From Silene latifolia (Eukaryota > Streptophyta > Magnoliopsida > Caryophyllales > Caryophyllaceae), in assembly GCF_048544455.1 (NCBI RefSeq), contig NC_133537.1, positions 312,517,738 through 312,581,737 on the forward strand: 64,000 bases of DNA, read 5' to 3'. Below the pieces are notes generated by a model that was not told the origin of the DNA, did no database searches, and saw nothing but the letters and a program-made list of their open reading frames with translations. Shown here in pieces: positions 12,608 to 24,484 of the stretch. Positions within the stretch are counted from its first letter, which is position 1, and every line of letters begins with the position of its first letter. The translations under genes were made by a program, and so were the position numbers.

Positions 12608-12876
12608 AAATCACTTTTAATAAGTACAAACTACTATTAACTATTAAAAATCTCCATTATAAATATGATAATGGAGATCTGATGAATTTTAGTTAGATTC
12701 GTATACTATTTGGTGGATTAATGGGTACTTCGGCGAAGTAATAAGTAAATGACTAGGTTATCTAGTAACTGGAATGGTAAGTTTAATAGATCAATTATGA
12801 AACTAAGTTAGGAAAGACAATAAATAAGGTTATGTTATATACTAATGTATATATTTCAAAGGTACACCATATAATA
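12608..12876. other. AT-rich spacer before the nested cluster
   Basis: No open frame or recognised repeat. It ends with the TA (12875-12876) that forms the left target duplication of the outer MITE. Confidence 0.4.
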
Positions 12877-12989
12877 CTCCCTTCGTCCCAGTCAATTGTT
12901 GTCCTTTGGTTTTGGCACAAAGACAGAGAAAAGGGGAGGGGGCCAATTATAAGATGACAAGTGTACTAAATTAAGTGTGAATGATCAAA

Positions 12990-12994
12990 TTGCT
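12990..12994. repeat. Target-site duplication TTGCT of the solo LTR (left copy)
   Basis: TTGCT at 12990-12994 is repeated at 32403-32407, directly outside the two ends of the interrupted solo LTR. A 5-bp duplication is the rule for LTR-element integration. Confidence 0.8.
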
Positions 12995-13023
12995 TGTAAT
13001 ACAACGGATTTTATAGGCTGGTA

Positions 13024-13165
13024 CTCGACCGAGTATGGCCTACTCGGTCGAGTAGTGTGAGTCGTGTAGTCTATTTGGCAACTGCCGAGGAACACTCGGC
13101 CGAGTATGATGAATACTCGACCGAGTAGAGGATACTCGACCGAGTATACTCTATACTCGACCGAG
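13024..13165. repeat. Phased palindrome array in the solo LTR
   Basis: Six copies of CTCGACCGAG or close variants start at 13024, 13043, 13095, 13116, 13135 and 13156. Spacings are 19, 52, 21, 19 and 21 bp, so sites fall about two helical turns apart, as 2 sites, a gap, then 4 sites. The same layout recurs in the diverged LTRs of the inserted element. Confidence 0.85.
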
Positions 13166-13217
13166 TATCCGGTCTGGCAAGTAATATTTCAGCGGTTTGA
13201 TTCGGAAGTAATTAGAG

Positions 13218-13222
13218 GTTAT
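13218..13222. repeat. Target-site duplication GTTAT (left copy)
   Basis: GTTAT at 13218-13222 is repeated at 20374-20378, exactly bracketing the 7151-bp LTR element. Confidence 0.9.
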
Positions 13223-14593
13223 TGTAATACTACGGTTTTATGAGTCTCTGGGTACTCTATCGAATGGGCCTTACTCTGTCGAGTAAGAGTGTTTTGCAAT
13301 TTAAAATAGTTTCTGACCTGTAGGGTACTCGATCGAGTAGCCTTAGTACTCGATCGAGTAAGCGGCACTCGATCGAGTACGTCAGTTACTCGATCGAGTA
13401 GCCCGGTTTACGGGTAATGTTTTGACGGGTTTTATTAATAATGCGGGAATGATATATAAGGCTTTCGTCACTTTTCTCAAAACACTTTTACAATATAAAA
13501 ACCTTCAAGAGAAGATTAGAAGTTACGTTGAATCATCCTCGCCGCATTATTAGCAAATCCCGGAGCTAGAAGTGTCGGATCCTATCGTTCTTTATACCTT
13601 TGTGATCCGTGCGTCGAGGGTAAGATCTACGTACCGAATTTGTTATATTTAATTAAGTTTCGTTAAACCCTAATTTTGGGAATTGGGGATTTGTGTTAGT
13701 TTTGTGTGGTTAGTGATATATGTGATGTTATGTTAGGAGGAGGATTCGTAGAAGAGGCTTTTTGATAACAACTATTGAGATCGTCTGACTGTATTGCTTT
13801 CCAGGTAGGGTTTCCCTACTCAGTATTAGTCCCATAATGCATTGTTGATGTTTTGTGATTGTTGAATACTATCGTATTCGTATTGTGACGGTTGTTGGTT
13901 TTGATTGTTGTTTAATGGTTGTGATTGTTTGTCTCTGGTTCTCGAGATGCGTTCTCGGCTGAGTGGAGTCACTTGCGGGAGTGGCTTCACGCCCTAGTTT
14001 CGCCCTCCGTGGAACCCGCCACGGGAGGGGATGTGCACATTAATGGAACAAGGTTATCGCTCGGTATGATGAGCGGGGATTTGGTGGGTACGGTGCCGGT
14101 CCCCCATCGGGCGTGGTCGGGTCCAGTGGACAGTCGGTGACGGAGATTGATTGGAGTGGGTGTGATTGTGTGTGTGACCGTTTGAGATGCTTGTTTACTG
14201 TGTTGTTGGTTATATAAATTGTGTGATTAGTACTGACCCCGTTTGATTGTTTTAAAAACTGTGGTGATCCATTCGGGGGTGGTGAACAGTTATTGAGCAG
14301 GTATGATATGACGCGTATGGGATAACTGGGATAAGTCATCACGTGGCAGTTAGAAGTCTTCCGCGTGTCAGACGATGTTTTATAGCTTTGATAGTTTTAG
14401 CAGTAGACCGTCTGAGAATCTTGTATTTCTTTTTATCAGTTTTGGAGTTGGTATGTAATCACTTTAAACATTATTTACTTTTAAGTATGTTTCGTTATTG
14501 TTTTATGATTATCATTGCCTCGGGAAACCGAGATGGTAGCATCCTTATACTTGAGTGGTCCTGGTAAGGCACTTGGAGTATAGGGGTGTTACA
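13223..14593 (+). repeat. 5' LTR of the non-autonomous element
   Basis: 1371 bp, TG...CA ends. It carries the palindrome array near its start and a region (13950-14140) strongly similar to the solo LTR at 31770-31925. Small open frames here have the same shadow in the other LTR and are not genes. Confidence 0.9.
13255..13398. repeat. Phased palindrome array in the 5' LTR
   Basis: Two weaker sites (13255, 13274) and four perfect CTCGATCGAG sites (13328, 13349, 13368, 13389) are spaced 19, 54, 21, 19 and 21 bp. Extended by one or two flanking bases, several become ACTCGATCGAGT or TACTCGATCGAGTA, still self-complementary. The 3' LTR repeats the set at 19035-19178. Confidence 0.9.
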
Positions 14594-14596
14594 AAA

Positions 14597-14608
14597 TGGT
14601 ATCAGAGC
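14597..14608 (+). other. Primer binding site, initiator tRNA-Met
   Basis: TGGTATCAGAGC begins 3 bases after the 5' LTR. It complements the 3' end of plant initiator tRNA-Met, the usual primer for plant LTR elements. Confidence 0.9.
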
Positions 14609-15597
14609 GACGATCCTGAAACCTGTAACCAATGAATCTAATGAACCTGGGGAGTCTAATTAAAATGAACCCGGGGTAGAAGTTGTAGGAGCTAATGCAA
14701 AGATTTGGGAGACGTCCTAAAGTTGCGAACTCGCCCTACAATTTTGAACTGGTCACCATGGGATATGAGTCGGGATCGCTATGTGTTTATCTTTTGAATT
14801 GTGTATCTTTGTAGCAAAGTGTGGAATAAATTGGTGGATGTATGTATATGGAGAATGGGGAATGTGTAGAGAAAGATGATAATGAGGTGATGTTATATAT
14901 TATTGATTGAAAGCCTGATAGTTGTTTTATGATATGGCATTATAGAAATATAGAAGGAAAAAGTGTTTGATTTGAGTTATACATAGAGTTATGTATACAT
15001 ATATGTTGTTGGTAGTGTTGTGCGAATTTATATAGCTGAAAGTTTGAGTAAGAGCATGAATAATTGGTAGAAAAAGATGATAATTGTTGCATGATAATAT
15101 GATTTCTAATAAAGCATTTTGGTATGATGGAAGAGATTTTATAATGTTGATTATGCTAGTAACATGTTAATAGGGGACTTGATGTCATGTATTTGTGATT
15201 TTGTTTACGAAAAGTGATAGAATAAAAGCATGTGGGTAAATCATGATTGGCAAGTTAAATAAATTATGTGCATGATGAATGTCGTTGCTTTGCTTTCGAA
15301 AAGGGTAACATGTGATTGGGACTACTAGTTTCATGAGTATTGGGTTGTTTTTGTTTACCTTGTTGTCGTTTAAGTTGTTTGGAAGTAAAATCAAGTAGTT
15401 GTGTTTTTCGATTATAGAGAGGTTGTCTTTAAACTGTTATAACTTGAGATTCATAAATGATTTTAATGTGATTCCACTTGGAGGTGATAGCTTGTTCTTT
15501 TACGATTCTAACGATAGGTCACACGCCCAAAACGACCAAGAAACGAGTGAATTATGACCGTTTTACGAAAACTGGACAGTGCTGAGAAATGCGGGTA

Positions 15598-15760
15598 CTC
15601 GATCGAGTAGCCCACACTCGATCGAGTGCACCTTGGTACTCGATCGAGTACCCCTTACTCGATCGAGTAGCCCTGGTAAAAATTTTATACGTGTCTCTGA
15701 CTTTCACCTACTCGATCGAGTGAGTCATTTACTCGATCGAGTGGCCTGTACTCGATCTAG
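15598..15760. repeat. Internal phased palindrome block
   Basis: Seven CTCGATCGAG-type sites (15598, 15617, 15639, 15658, 15711, 15732, 15751) have spacings 19, 22, 19, 53, 21 and 19 bp: 4 sites, the same roughly 53-bp gap, then 3. This mirrors the LTR arrays but lies about 1 kb inside the internal region, outside any LTR. Confidence 0.9.
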
Positions 15761-18632
15761 TGACCCCTATTTTGGGTCATATGCTTATCTTTTGACTTCG
15801 TTGCATATTATGTTTAATTCAAAGGCGTTATTTTGCTTCTTTATGCATTGTTTTACATGTATGTTGGTCTTGACGCGTAAGTTACCCAATCTTGTGGTTT
15901 AGTGAGTGGCACCTGTGGTGAGTATGAATTCTGTGGGAGGACATGAGTTATATGTGGTTGCGATAGATAGTGGAAAAAGAAAAGGAAGATCGTTATGGCT
16001 TAATTGAGACATAGAGCATGTTTTCTGAGATGAGATGAGATGAGTGATATGATTGTGTGTTGAGTAACGTAAAAGTAAGTGAATATGGGCAAGGGATGAT
16101 GTGAGTCTAAGGAACGTGAGAATGAAAGGATTGAGAGTAAGGATGTGGATAGTGGCAACTTGAGATGTGTAAAGAATTATGGAGGGAGATGGTTAGGAGT
16201 CGTGTGGGTTAAGAATATACATAGTGAAAGTTCGTTTTAAAGGGGTTGAGAAGAGTGGTATATAGTGAACTTTGTGGAGACATGTCGCGAGGTGGATTTG
16301 TAGACAGTGAGTGATAGCAAGATCAGAAAAGATCGATGGTAAGAAAGAGGGAGATGATATCGATATAAAATAATGAGATGTGAGTTTTGGAGCAATGAGA
16401 AGGTAACCGGGGCACTAGGGAGTTAGATAGAAATAATGAAGAGTAGAACTACTAAGGGATTTTGTTGAGGGTAAACGAAAAGAATGAGGGGAGTTAAACT
16501 AGGAACATGTTCACCGAGGTTATGTGATATAAAAGTAGGGAATTGTCGAGATGTATGATACTATCACGAGGATTTGAGTTTAGAGTATATAGAAGTTCCA
16601 GGACAACATGATAATCATGAGTTTCGAGGAATTAAAGAAAGTAAAAGATGGGTAAAGAATTGGCACGATACGAGATTTTGGTGGTGAGTCGGGTGACTAT
16701 ACAATTAAGGATAGTATTGGGAAGAATGTTGAGGTAATGTTGTTGGATTTGATGTTCGTTATTTGGGATGTTAACCACAGATAGGACAGAAATCGTGATG
16801 TTTAGAGATGAGTGTAAGAGGTTCGATGCCCGGACAGTGGTAGTGTTATGGTTTGTGACTAGTGGTTAAGGGTGATGGTATATTAGAAAGGTAGCAATTC
16901 TAATGAGGTTGATTTTGTAGAGGCCGGATTGATATGTATGGTTGTAAGGAAGTATAAGATGTGGTTAGATGAGGCGGGTGCTAATAGTTGAATAATAATG
17001 GTATGGTTATACTTGGCATGAGGTGATGATTATGCGAATGGGGGAATATGTTATGAGGGGCATATGAGTTAAGCTCGGGCGACAGGTAACCTTTATCGAG
17101 TGGTAACTTACGTAATCAAGACTGACTAGTTGGATGTGATTACGGGTCTATGATGTGTATAAATGTTTGTGCGAGGTTCTGACCTCACGGGAAGTGGTAT
17201 GGTGTGGTAGTTATAAAGCTGTTATCTGAATATCTGTAATATATGTTGGACACGGTAATTTAATTGAATGATATTCAAAAAGATAATAATTTGATTGATC
17301 TGGCATAATTGGTTATACTTGTATGTATTCATGATATATGTTATTCCGTGATATGGTAAGGGGATGATATTCATGAGGTTATTACCTGTTTAATTCATAT
17401 AATATGTTGCATTGTGATTTAGTAAAGTGGATTTGAGTAAGTTTTTTTGGTCCGAGAAGTTATGTTGGGTCAGTGTTTATGGGATTGTGTCTGTTGTGAT
17501 GTCTATCGGTGTGGTTGTGGTGCCTCGGGTGGTGATCCGGGCACGGTACTTAGTGTTGTGATGCGGGTATTTTCGCACTGCGGTGTGGCTGTTGGTGGCG
17601 GCGTTGCGATGCCGTCACCGGTTGTGGTGGAGTAGGCGTGATGATTATGATGCGAGTTTTCGAAAGTACATACCAGTTAAACAATAGATTGTTATTTTGT
17701 TTGTTGCTATTCCTTGTGAGTTTTGGTTGAACGTGTAGACTGTTGTTTTATTTGTTGATGTTTCTTACCAGTTTTAGCTTGGGTGTGAGGGTAGAGTATG
17801 ATATGAAAGAGAGTTGTATATGTTTTCGTTGTTGTCATGTTATAGTGATATTATGTTGATGAGACATAGTTGTGAGAAGTTGTTACAGTAATTTTGATCT
17901 TGTTTTAAGATGAGGCATCGGTAGTCATAGTCATGGCAAGTGATTCGTGGAACATGTGTTGTAATGATCTGAAAGCGGCAGGTGGTTCATAATCTTTTGT
18001 TGAGATAGTGAGTGCAGAGTATTGGGAATTGGTGTCATGTTAAGTTATGTATGAGTTTTGCGGTAATGAAAGAAAAGAACTTGAGGATCTAGTGTGAGTG
18101 TACGTAACAAGTGTGGATCGTGAGTTATGCTTTTGACGATGGGAGTTTTATATAGTTATATAGAGAGGTATGTCCTGTTGCGGTAATGTGAAAAAGTTGA
18201 AGTTTTGGGTTAAGCTAAAGATTTTGAGGTATAGGTTAGGTGGTGTGACGAGTGAATTGAAGTATGAGAATTGTTTAAGTAAGAGAGCCCTAGATATATG
18301 CATGGCGAGTGTTTAGAGTATAGGTGGTTATTTTTGACATGCGGTGGTGATGAAGATAATGAAAAGATATAGCTAGGGTTTAGTATTAGTGAGTTACGAG
18401 GACGTAACATTTGTCTTAAGAGGAGTAGGATGCGATAAAAGAGATTTTGATGGTTGTGCATATGGTAATATATTTGGAAGTTTGAGTCTTGATGTAGAAT
18501 AAAAGATTGATTCGTGTTGTGGGTGATTTTATTAAAGGTCATGACCGTTCTTGTAGTAGGGTGATGTTTAGGAGTGTGAGAATATTTCACTAGTGTTGAC
18601 AGTTGGATGATGAGGTTATGAGTGTGAGTAAA

Positions 18633-18672
18633 CTTCGAGGACGAAGTTCCTTTTAAGGGTGGTAGAATGTAA
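18633..18672 (+). other. Second polypurine-like junction inside the element
   Basis: The block CGAGGACGAAGTTCC followed by AAGGGTGGTAGAATGTAACA closely resembles the true 3' junction near 18971-19008 (GGGGACGAAGTTC...AAGGAGGGAAGAC then TGTAAT). It lies about 330 bp upstream. It looks like the end of an internal region plus the first bases of another element's LTR, captured by recombination. Confidence 0.5.
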
Positions 18673-18989
18673 CATTCCGTTTGATGTCTATGAGTGTCTT
18701 GATATGAGATTTGGTAGTGGATGATATATTATGGAGCTAGCAGCGTTAGAGGATGGTAGTTGGTAGTGTGTGGAGTTAGTGTCGGGAGACTTTATGATGT
18801 AGTTGATACGACATCGTGAGCAATGTGTGGAGGTAGGAATAGTTGGTGGAGTTGGTGTTAAGAGTTCATGGTTTCATGTTTTATAAGTTGGGGTTTTGTT
18901 TTGAGTTCTTAGTAGCTTTGTTGCGTCTTGACTGAGTTAGTATGTTTGTTTTTATGTATGGGTTGAACTTCGGGGACGAAGTTCTTTTT

Positions 18990-19002
18990 AAGGAGGGAAG
19001 AC
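18990..19002 (+). other. Polypurine tract
   Basis: AAGGAGGGAAGAC is directly in front of the 3' LTR at 19003, where plus-strand priming would occur. Confidence 0.75.
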
Positions 19003-20373
19003 TGTAATACTACGGTTTTATGAGTCTCTGGGTACTCTATCGAGTGGGCCTTACTCTGTCGAGTAAGGGTGTTTTGCAATTTAAAATAGTTTATGACCTG
19101 TAGGGTACTCGATCGAGTAGCCTTGGTACTCGATCGAGTAGGCGGCACTCGATCGAGTACGTCAGTTACTCGATCGAGTAGCCCGGTTTAAGGGTAATGT
19201 TTTGACGGGTTTTATTAATAATGCGGGAATGATATATAAGGCTTTCGTCACTTTTCTCAAAACACTTTTACAATCTAAAAACCTTCAAGAGAAGATTAGA
19301 AGTTACGTTGAATCATCCTCGCCGCATTATTAGCAAATCCCGGAGCTAGAAGTGTCGGATCCTGTCGTTCTTTATACCTTTGTGATCTGTGCGTCGAGGG
19401 TAAGATCTACGTACCGAATTTGTTATATTTAATTAAGTTTCGTTAAACCCTAATTTTGGGAATTGGGGATTTGTGTTAGTTTTGTGTGGTTAGTTATATA
19501 TGTGATGTTATGTTAGGAGGAGGATTCGTAGAAGAGGCTTTTTGATAACAGCTATTGAGATCGTCTGACTGTATTGCTTTCCAGGTAGGGTTTCCATACT
19601 CAGTATTAGTCCCATAATGCATTGTTGGTGTTTTGTGATTGTTGAATACTATTGTATTCGTATTGTGACGGTTGTTGGTTTTGATTATTGTTTAATGGTT
19701 GTGATTGTTTGTCTCTGATTCTCGAGATGCGTTCTCTGCTGAGTGGAGTCACTTGCGGGAGTGGCTTCACGCCCTAGTTTCACCCTCCGTGGAACCCGCC
19801 ACGGGAGGGGATGTGCACATTAATGGGACAGGGTTATCGCTCGGTATGATGAGCGGGGATTTGGTGGGTACGGCTGCGGTCCCCCCTTTGGCGTGGCTGG
19901 TCCAGTGGACAGTCGGTGACGGAGATTGATTGGAGTGGGTGTGATTGTATGTGTGACCGTTTGAGCTGCTTGTTTACTGTGTTGTTGGTTATATAAATTG
20001 TGTGATTAGTACTGAGTCCGTTTGATTGTTTTAAAAACTGTGGTGATCCATTCGGGGGTGGTGAGCAGTTATTGAGCAGGTATGATACGACGCGTATGGG
20101 ATAACTGGGATGAGTCATCACGTGGCAGTTAGAAGTCTTCCGCTGTGTCAGACGATGTTTTATAGCTTTGATAGTTTTAGTAGTAGACCGTCTGAGAATC
20201 TTGTATTTCTTTTTATCAGTTTTGGAGTTGGTATGTAATCACTTTAAACATTATTTACTTTTAAGTATGTTTCGTTATTGTCTTATGATTATCATTGCCT
20301 CGGGAAACCGAGATGGTAGCATCCTTATACCTGAGTGGTCCTGGTAAGGCACTTGGAGTATGGGGGTGTTACA
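19003..20373 (+). repeat. 3' LTR of the non-autonomous element
   Basis: 1371 bp; about 97% identical to 13223-14593 by hand count. The palindrome array is conserved at 19035-19178 with the same spacings. It is followed by the right GTTAT duplication (20374-20378). Confidence 0.9.
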
Positions 20374-20521
20374 GTTATATAATTTCGATAATCAGTTTCT
20401 AAACATCGTTTTACAAAACCTAATCAAACGTACGACGCTTTAATCACTCCCAATCTCTCATCTCTGTGTGTGTGAACAATCTTAGCAATCACATTCAATC
20501 CTTCATCCTTTCGTCGGCAAG

Positions 20522-20538
20522 TCTTTATCCCCATGTTT
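20522..20538. repeat. 17-bp target-site duplication of the LINE (left copy)
   Basis: TCTTTATCCCCATGTTT at 20522-20538 is repeated exactly at 31463-31479. It brackets the minus-strand LINE and lies within the solo LTR. Confidence 0.9.
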
Positions 20539-23500
20539 TTTTTTTTGCTAAAATGTAAGAATTCTCATTAATGATCAAAAATCCGCATTACACACTACTC
20601 AATGAACACAATTTTAGTGCTAATATTACATCAAATGCACTCTAGACAACCAAAGCTTATCATTATCATTGATAAACTTAGGACTCAAAACTCTAATCCT
20701 AATATGGATAGCACGCCAAACTTGCGCAGCTATTAATTCAGGTCGTGAAACCTTAAAGAATAGCCTAGCCTCATTACGCTGGTTCTAGATCAGATACCAA
20801 GCTGCCAGAAGAATAGCAGTGGCCACCTGTTTCTTCAGCCTGCTCCATCTCTTCTTCCTGATACACTGCAATTGATTAGTAGCATCTAGCCGAGCACCCA
20901 ACTTCACAGCCAGAAAACTATAGATCTTATGGCTGAAGCTGCACTCTTGAAACAGATGGGCATGACTCTCAGTAGCAAGAGCACAGATACAACACTTGTC
21001 ATCATTAGAGATCTGCAATTTAAATAACTTTTCCTTCAGTATTAGAGCGTGACTACCAATAAGCCAGGCAATGAAGCAATGCTTAGGATGAGAAACAGCA
21101 TTCCAAACAGATTTATGTCAGTCAACCACTGGCCTTTTTTCTCTCAACCAATAATAGCACGACTTCACAGAATAGTCACCAACACCTATACTCCAGACTC
21201 CATCAGAAAACCCTTCCTTGATAGTATCTCTAACATGACAAATTTTCCTCCAATGTCAGCTGGTATCAGAGGATGGATTATAGGATTGTCAGGACTGCCC
21301 CTTTAAATACACATGATGCACCCACTAGACCCAAAGCTTATCAGGCTTCACTGATAGCCACCAGACCAACTTGCCAATAGTAGCAATATTCCAGATTGAA
21401 CTGACTCTAAGACCAAGTCCCCCTTCCTTTTGAGGAACACAAACCTTATACCAGGCAAGTAAAGGAGCTTTATTATGCTCAGTACTCCCTTCCCACAAGA
21501 AATTCCTGCAAATGGCATCTACTCTATTTATGACTCCTTTAGGCAACACAAATAAAGAGGCCCAGTAACTAGACATGGTAGAGAGCACTGATTTAACAAG
21601 GACAAGCCTCCCTGCAAAAGAAAGTTTCTTAGCTCCAAGACACCTGATCCTCTCCACTATTTTATCAATGAGTACCCCACAGTCACTCTTTTTTAACCTA
21701 CCTGCTGTAATAGGAACACCTAAATATTTAAAAGGCAGGGTGCCTTCTTTAATACCAGAAACAGACAAGATATCCTTTTTTAAATCAGATGGAACACCAT
21801 TGAAATAAGCACAGGACTTCCGAGGGTTCATCTTAAGCCCTGAAGCTCTGGAAAAGGATTCATAAGCCCTCGGCAAGACCATAATAGACTGTGCATTCCC
21901 TTTACAGAATAAAAGTAAATCATCTGCAAACATCAGATGAGTAAGCCTCATAGGTTTGCAAAGGGGATGAAAATGAAATGGCAACTTCTCAGTAGCATAG
22001 TCAATGATTCTTGTGAAATATTTCATACACAGAGTGAAGAGTAGTGGGGACATAGGGTCACCTTGCCTCAGACCTCTCTTCCCAGGAAAGAAACCAAAGT
22101 TATCCCCATTAAGACTGAGAGTATAAGTAGCACTACTCACACATTCCATGATAAGCCTACTAACAGAAGCTGGAAAATTAAAAGCATCAAGGATCTCAGC
22201 TAAAAATTCCCAACTAACTGAGTCATAGGCTTTCATCAGATCCATTTTAAACATACAACGAGCAGAACAAGACTGTCTGTTGTACAATCTCACCAGATCT
22301 TGACACACCATTATATTTTCTAGTATACTTCTCCCTTTTATGAACCCTCCCTGATTCTTGCTAATCAACTCAGGCAAAACAAGAGCTAGTCTGTTGCACA
22401 AAATTTTGGAGATACACTTGTAAAGAACATTGCAGCAGCCAATTGGTCTAAATTGATGAACATAAGTGGGCATCTTGCATTTAGGGATCAGGGTAACAGT
22501 AGTAGCATTCAACTGCTTGAGAAGTTTACCAGAATTAAAAACATCTTGAACAGCAGCACAAACTTCATCACCAATAACTGTCCAGGAGTCCTTAATGAAA
22601 GCACTTGAGTAGCCATCGGGTCCAGGTGCTTTATGATCAGTGATTGAAAAAATGGTTGCTTTAATCTCCTGATCAGTCATAGGGAGTACAAGAATATCCT
22701 TAAGACCAGCATCACACACCCTACCTCTCTTGATGATATGAAAGTTAACTTTGTCAGTGTGGACAACAGTCCCCAAGAACTCCTTGTAATACTTTAAGAA
22801 AGCATCTTTAACAGCCTGGGGAGCAGAATGTTCCTGTCCCTTAATATCTTTCACACTCATGACCTGATTCCTAAGAACACGGCTCCTTATGACTCCATGG
22901 AAATACTTGGAGTTATAATCTCCATCTTTACTCCATGCTAATTTGGCTTTTTGACTGAGAAACAAGTTACAGTCTGCTTGTAATTTCTTGTACTCCTCAG
23001 CAGCTTGATTCTCCATGGTCAACATCTGATGATTACTAGGATCATCAATGAGCTTGGTCTGAATGGCCTCAAGATTCCTTAAAGCCAAAGCAGCAACATT
23101 TTCAATATCAGCAAAGTGATCTTTGTTAAATTGTCTTAGATGGACCTTTAAGCTTTTTAATTTCCTAACCACTTGAAACATCTTAGTACCCTGACATTGC
23201 ACAGTCCACCAGCCAATTAAATTGGGAATAAAGCTTTTATCCTTACCCCACATGTTGTGATATTTAAAAGGCCTCTTGAAATTATCAGACTGATCAGAGC
23301 TCTTAATAATGCAACGAGTATGATCAAAAGTTCCTTCAGGAAGAAAATGGGCATACAAGGAAGGCATCTTCTGACTCCACTCACTGTTAATAAGTACTCT
23401 GTCTAGCCTACTGAAAACTCTGGTGCTTGCATCCTGTTTATTATTCCACGTGTAATAGGCCCCTTGGCCAGGGCTATCAACTAGACCACAAGCATCCAAA

Positions 23501-23649
23501 CAACTCTGAAACTCATCAATCTCTGCATCAGTACTAGTACCACCAAGCCTCTCAGTGTGAGATAACACACAATTAAAATCTCCAGCTGCCATCCAAGGCC
23601 CATTAATGACAGATGCAAAGTTGATAAGCTGATTCCATAAACTTCTTCT

Positions 23650-23654
23650 ATCAA
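23650..23654. repeat. Target-site duplication ATCAA of the CRM-like element (left copy)
   Basis: ATCAA at 23650-23654 recurs at 29748-29752, exactly outside the two LTRs. Confidence 0.92.
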
Positions 23655-24484
23655 TGGAATAAAACTCTAAGAACACGAAAATGGACAGAAAATAAGCTAA
23701 AAACCGTGAATCAAATGCTAAGGATCGAGTGAATTGGATATGAAATAAACCAAGCACAAAGCCAAGGTTTAAGACTAAGAGCTTGTTCAAGCACCTAGCA
23801 AAGAACTCACTCAACCCCTAGCACTAAGCATAGGAGGATCTTCTAGCACAAAGCAAAGAATTTAAGAGGAAAAACTAGGTTTTCACTTGTATTAATGTTC
23901 AATCAAATCTGAAGTTCTCAAGTGTTTAGCTTGGTTTATATAGACCAAGGCTTACAATCTTGACCCTTGATTACTAGTTACATCTAAGGGCCACAAAAAT
24001 AGCAGCTAAAGACCAAGAAAAACGGCAGCCAAGGACTATGACAAATATGAAATGAAAAGGACATAAAGCAAAGAAAGTAAACTAATAGTCCAAACTTCCT
24101 TGTTTGTAGCTCAACTTCTTATTTATGATTATATGGACTGAAATGGGGCTTGAGGAAACCGTGTAAGAGTCCTTGTTGCAGCCATAAAGTCCCTTGAGCT
24201 TTGTTGGTTCAAAAGAGGAAGGTTGATAGCGACATAATGCACAAAAAACTAAGCTTGTTCCAGCCATGGTTCTGATTGCGCGCGGTTCAAAAAGCTTGGC
24301 AAACTCTATGATAGGAACGGCTTTGGGATATAAGTTCCTACACAAAAACGTCCCAAACTCACCAAAGATTAATCCCATGCTGGAAAATGGCACGACTTCT
24401 TAGACGTAATTCATGTTAGACCTCAATCTAGTGCAAGGTCCAAAACCGGGTGAAATGTGGCCTTTCTCGGTTTGATTTGTTTCA
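23655..24484 (-). repeat. 3' LTR of the CRM-like element
   Basis: 830 bp; on the minus strand it starts TGAAACAAATC and ends TTTTATTCCA. Nearly identical to 28918-29747. Open frames at this position (24082-24393, and the N-terminal 50-odd residues of a chimeric frame ending at 23814) are LTR sequence repeated in the other LTR, not genes. Confidence 0.92.

Larger units (their letters stand above)
13223..20373 (+). mobile_element. Non-autonomous LTR retrotransposon (LARD-like, Ty3/gypsy-type signals), 7.15 kb
   Basis: Two 1371-bp LTRs (13223-14593, 19003-20373; TGTAATAC...GTGTTACA) enclose a 4.4-kb interior and are flanked by GTTAT. A primer site for initiator tRNA-Met lies just after the left LTR, and a polypurine stretch just before the right one. 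My hand alignment counts about 39 substitutions and 2 one-base indels between LTRs (about 2.8%), so roughly 1-2 million years at commonly used plant rates. The interior shows no gag, protease, RT or integrase and no long frame; mobilisation would have needed proteins from another element. It sits inside the older solo LTR, a relative by sequence. Confidence 0.88.

Noticed and set aside
13328-13398. CRISPR-like array (short palindromic repeats at even spacing)
   Set aside because: Spacers are only about 10 bp and the host is a plant; the units are LTR-internal palindromes, present in both LTRs.
13925-14342. Open frames repeated at 19705-20121
   Set aside because: Both pairs are shadows within the two LTRs; no protein family features.
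14597-14608. tRNA gene near TGGTATCAGAGC
   Set aside because: This is a retroelement primer site; no cloverleaf, anticodon arm or A/B boxes around it.
18210-18590. 126-codon minus-strand frame inside the non-autonomous element
   Set aside because: Low-complexity His/Ser/Asn composition on an antisense strand, no domain, no relative in the other elements.
23655-23814. N-terminus of the 829-codon frame ending at 21325
   Set aside because: The first 50-odd residues are LTR sequence, identical to a frame starting at 29077; only the part to the left of the junction at 23650 is LINE ORF2.
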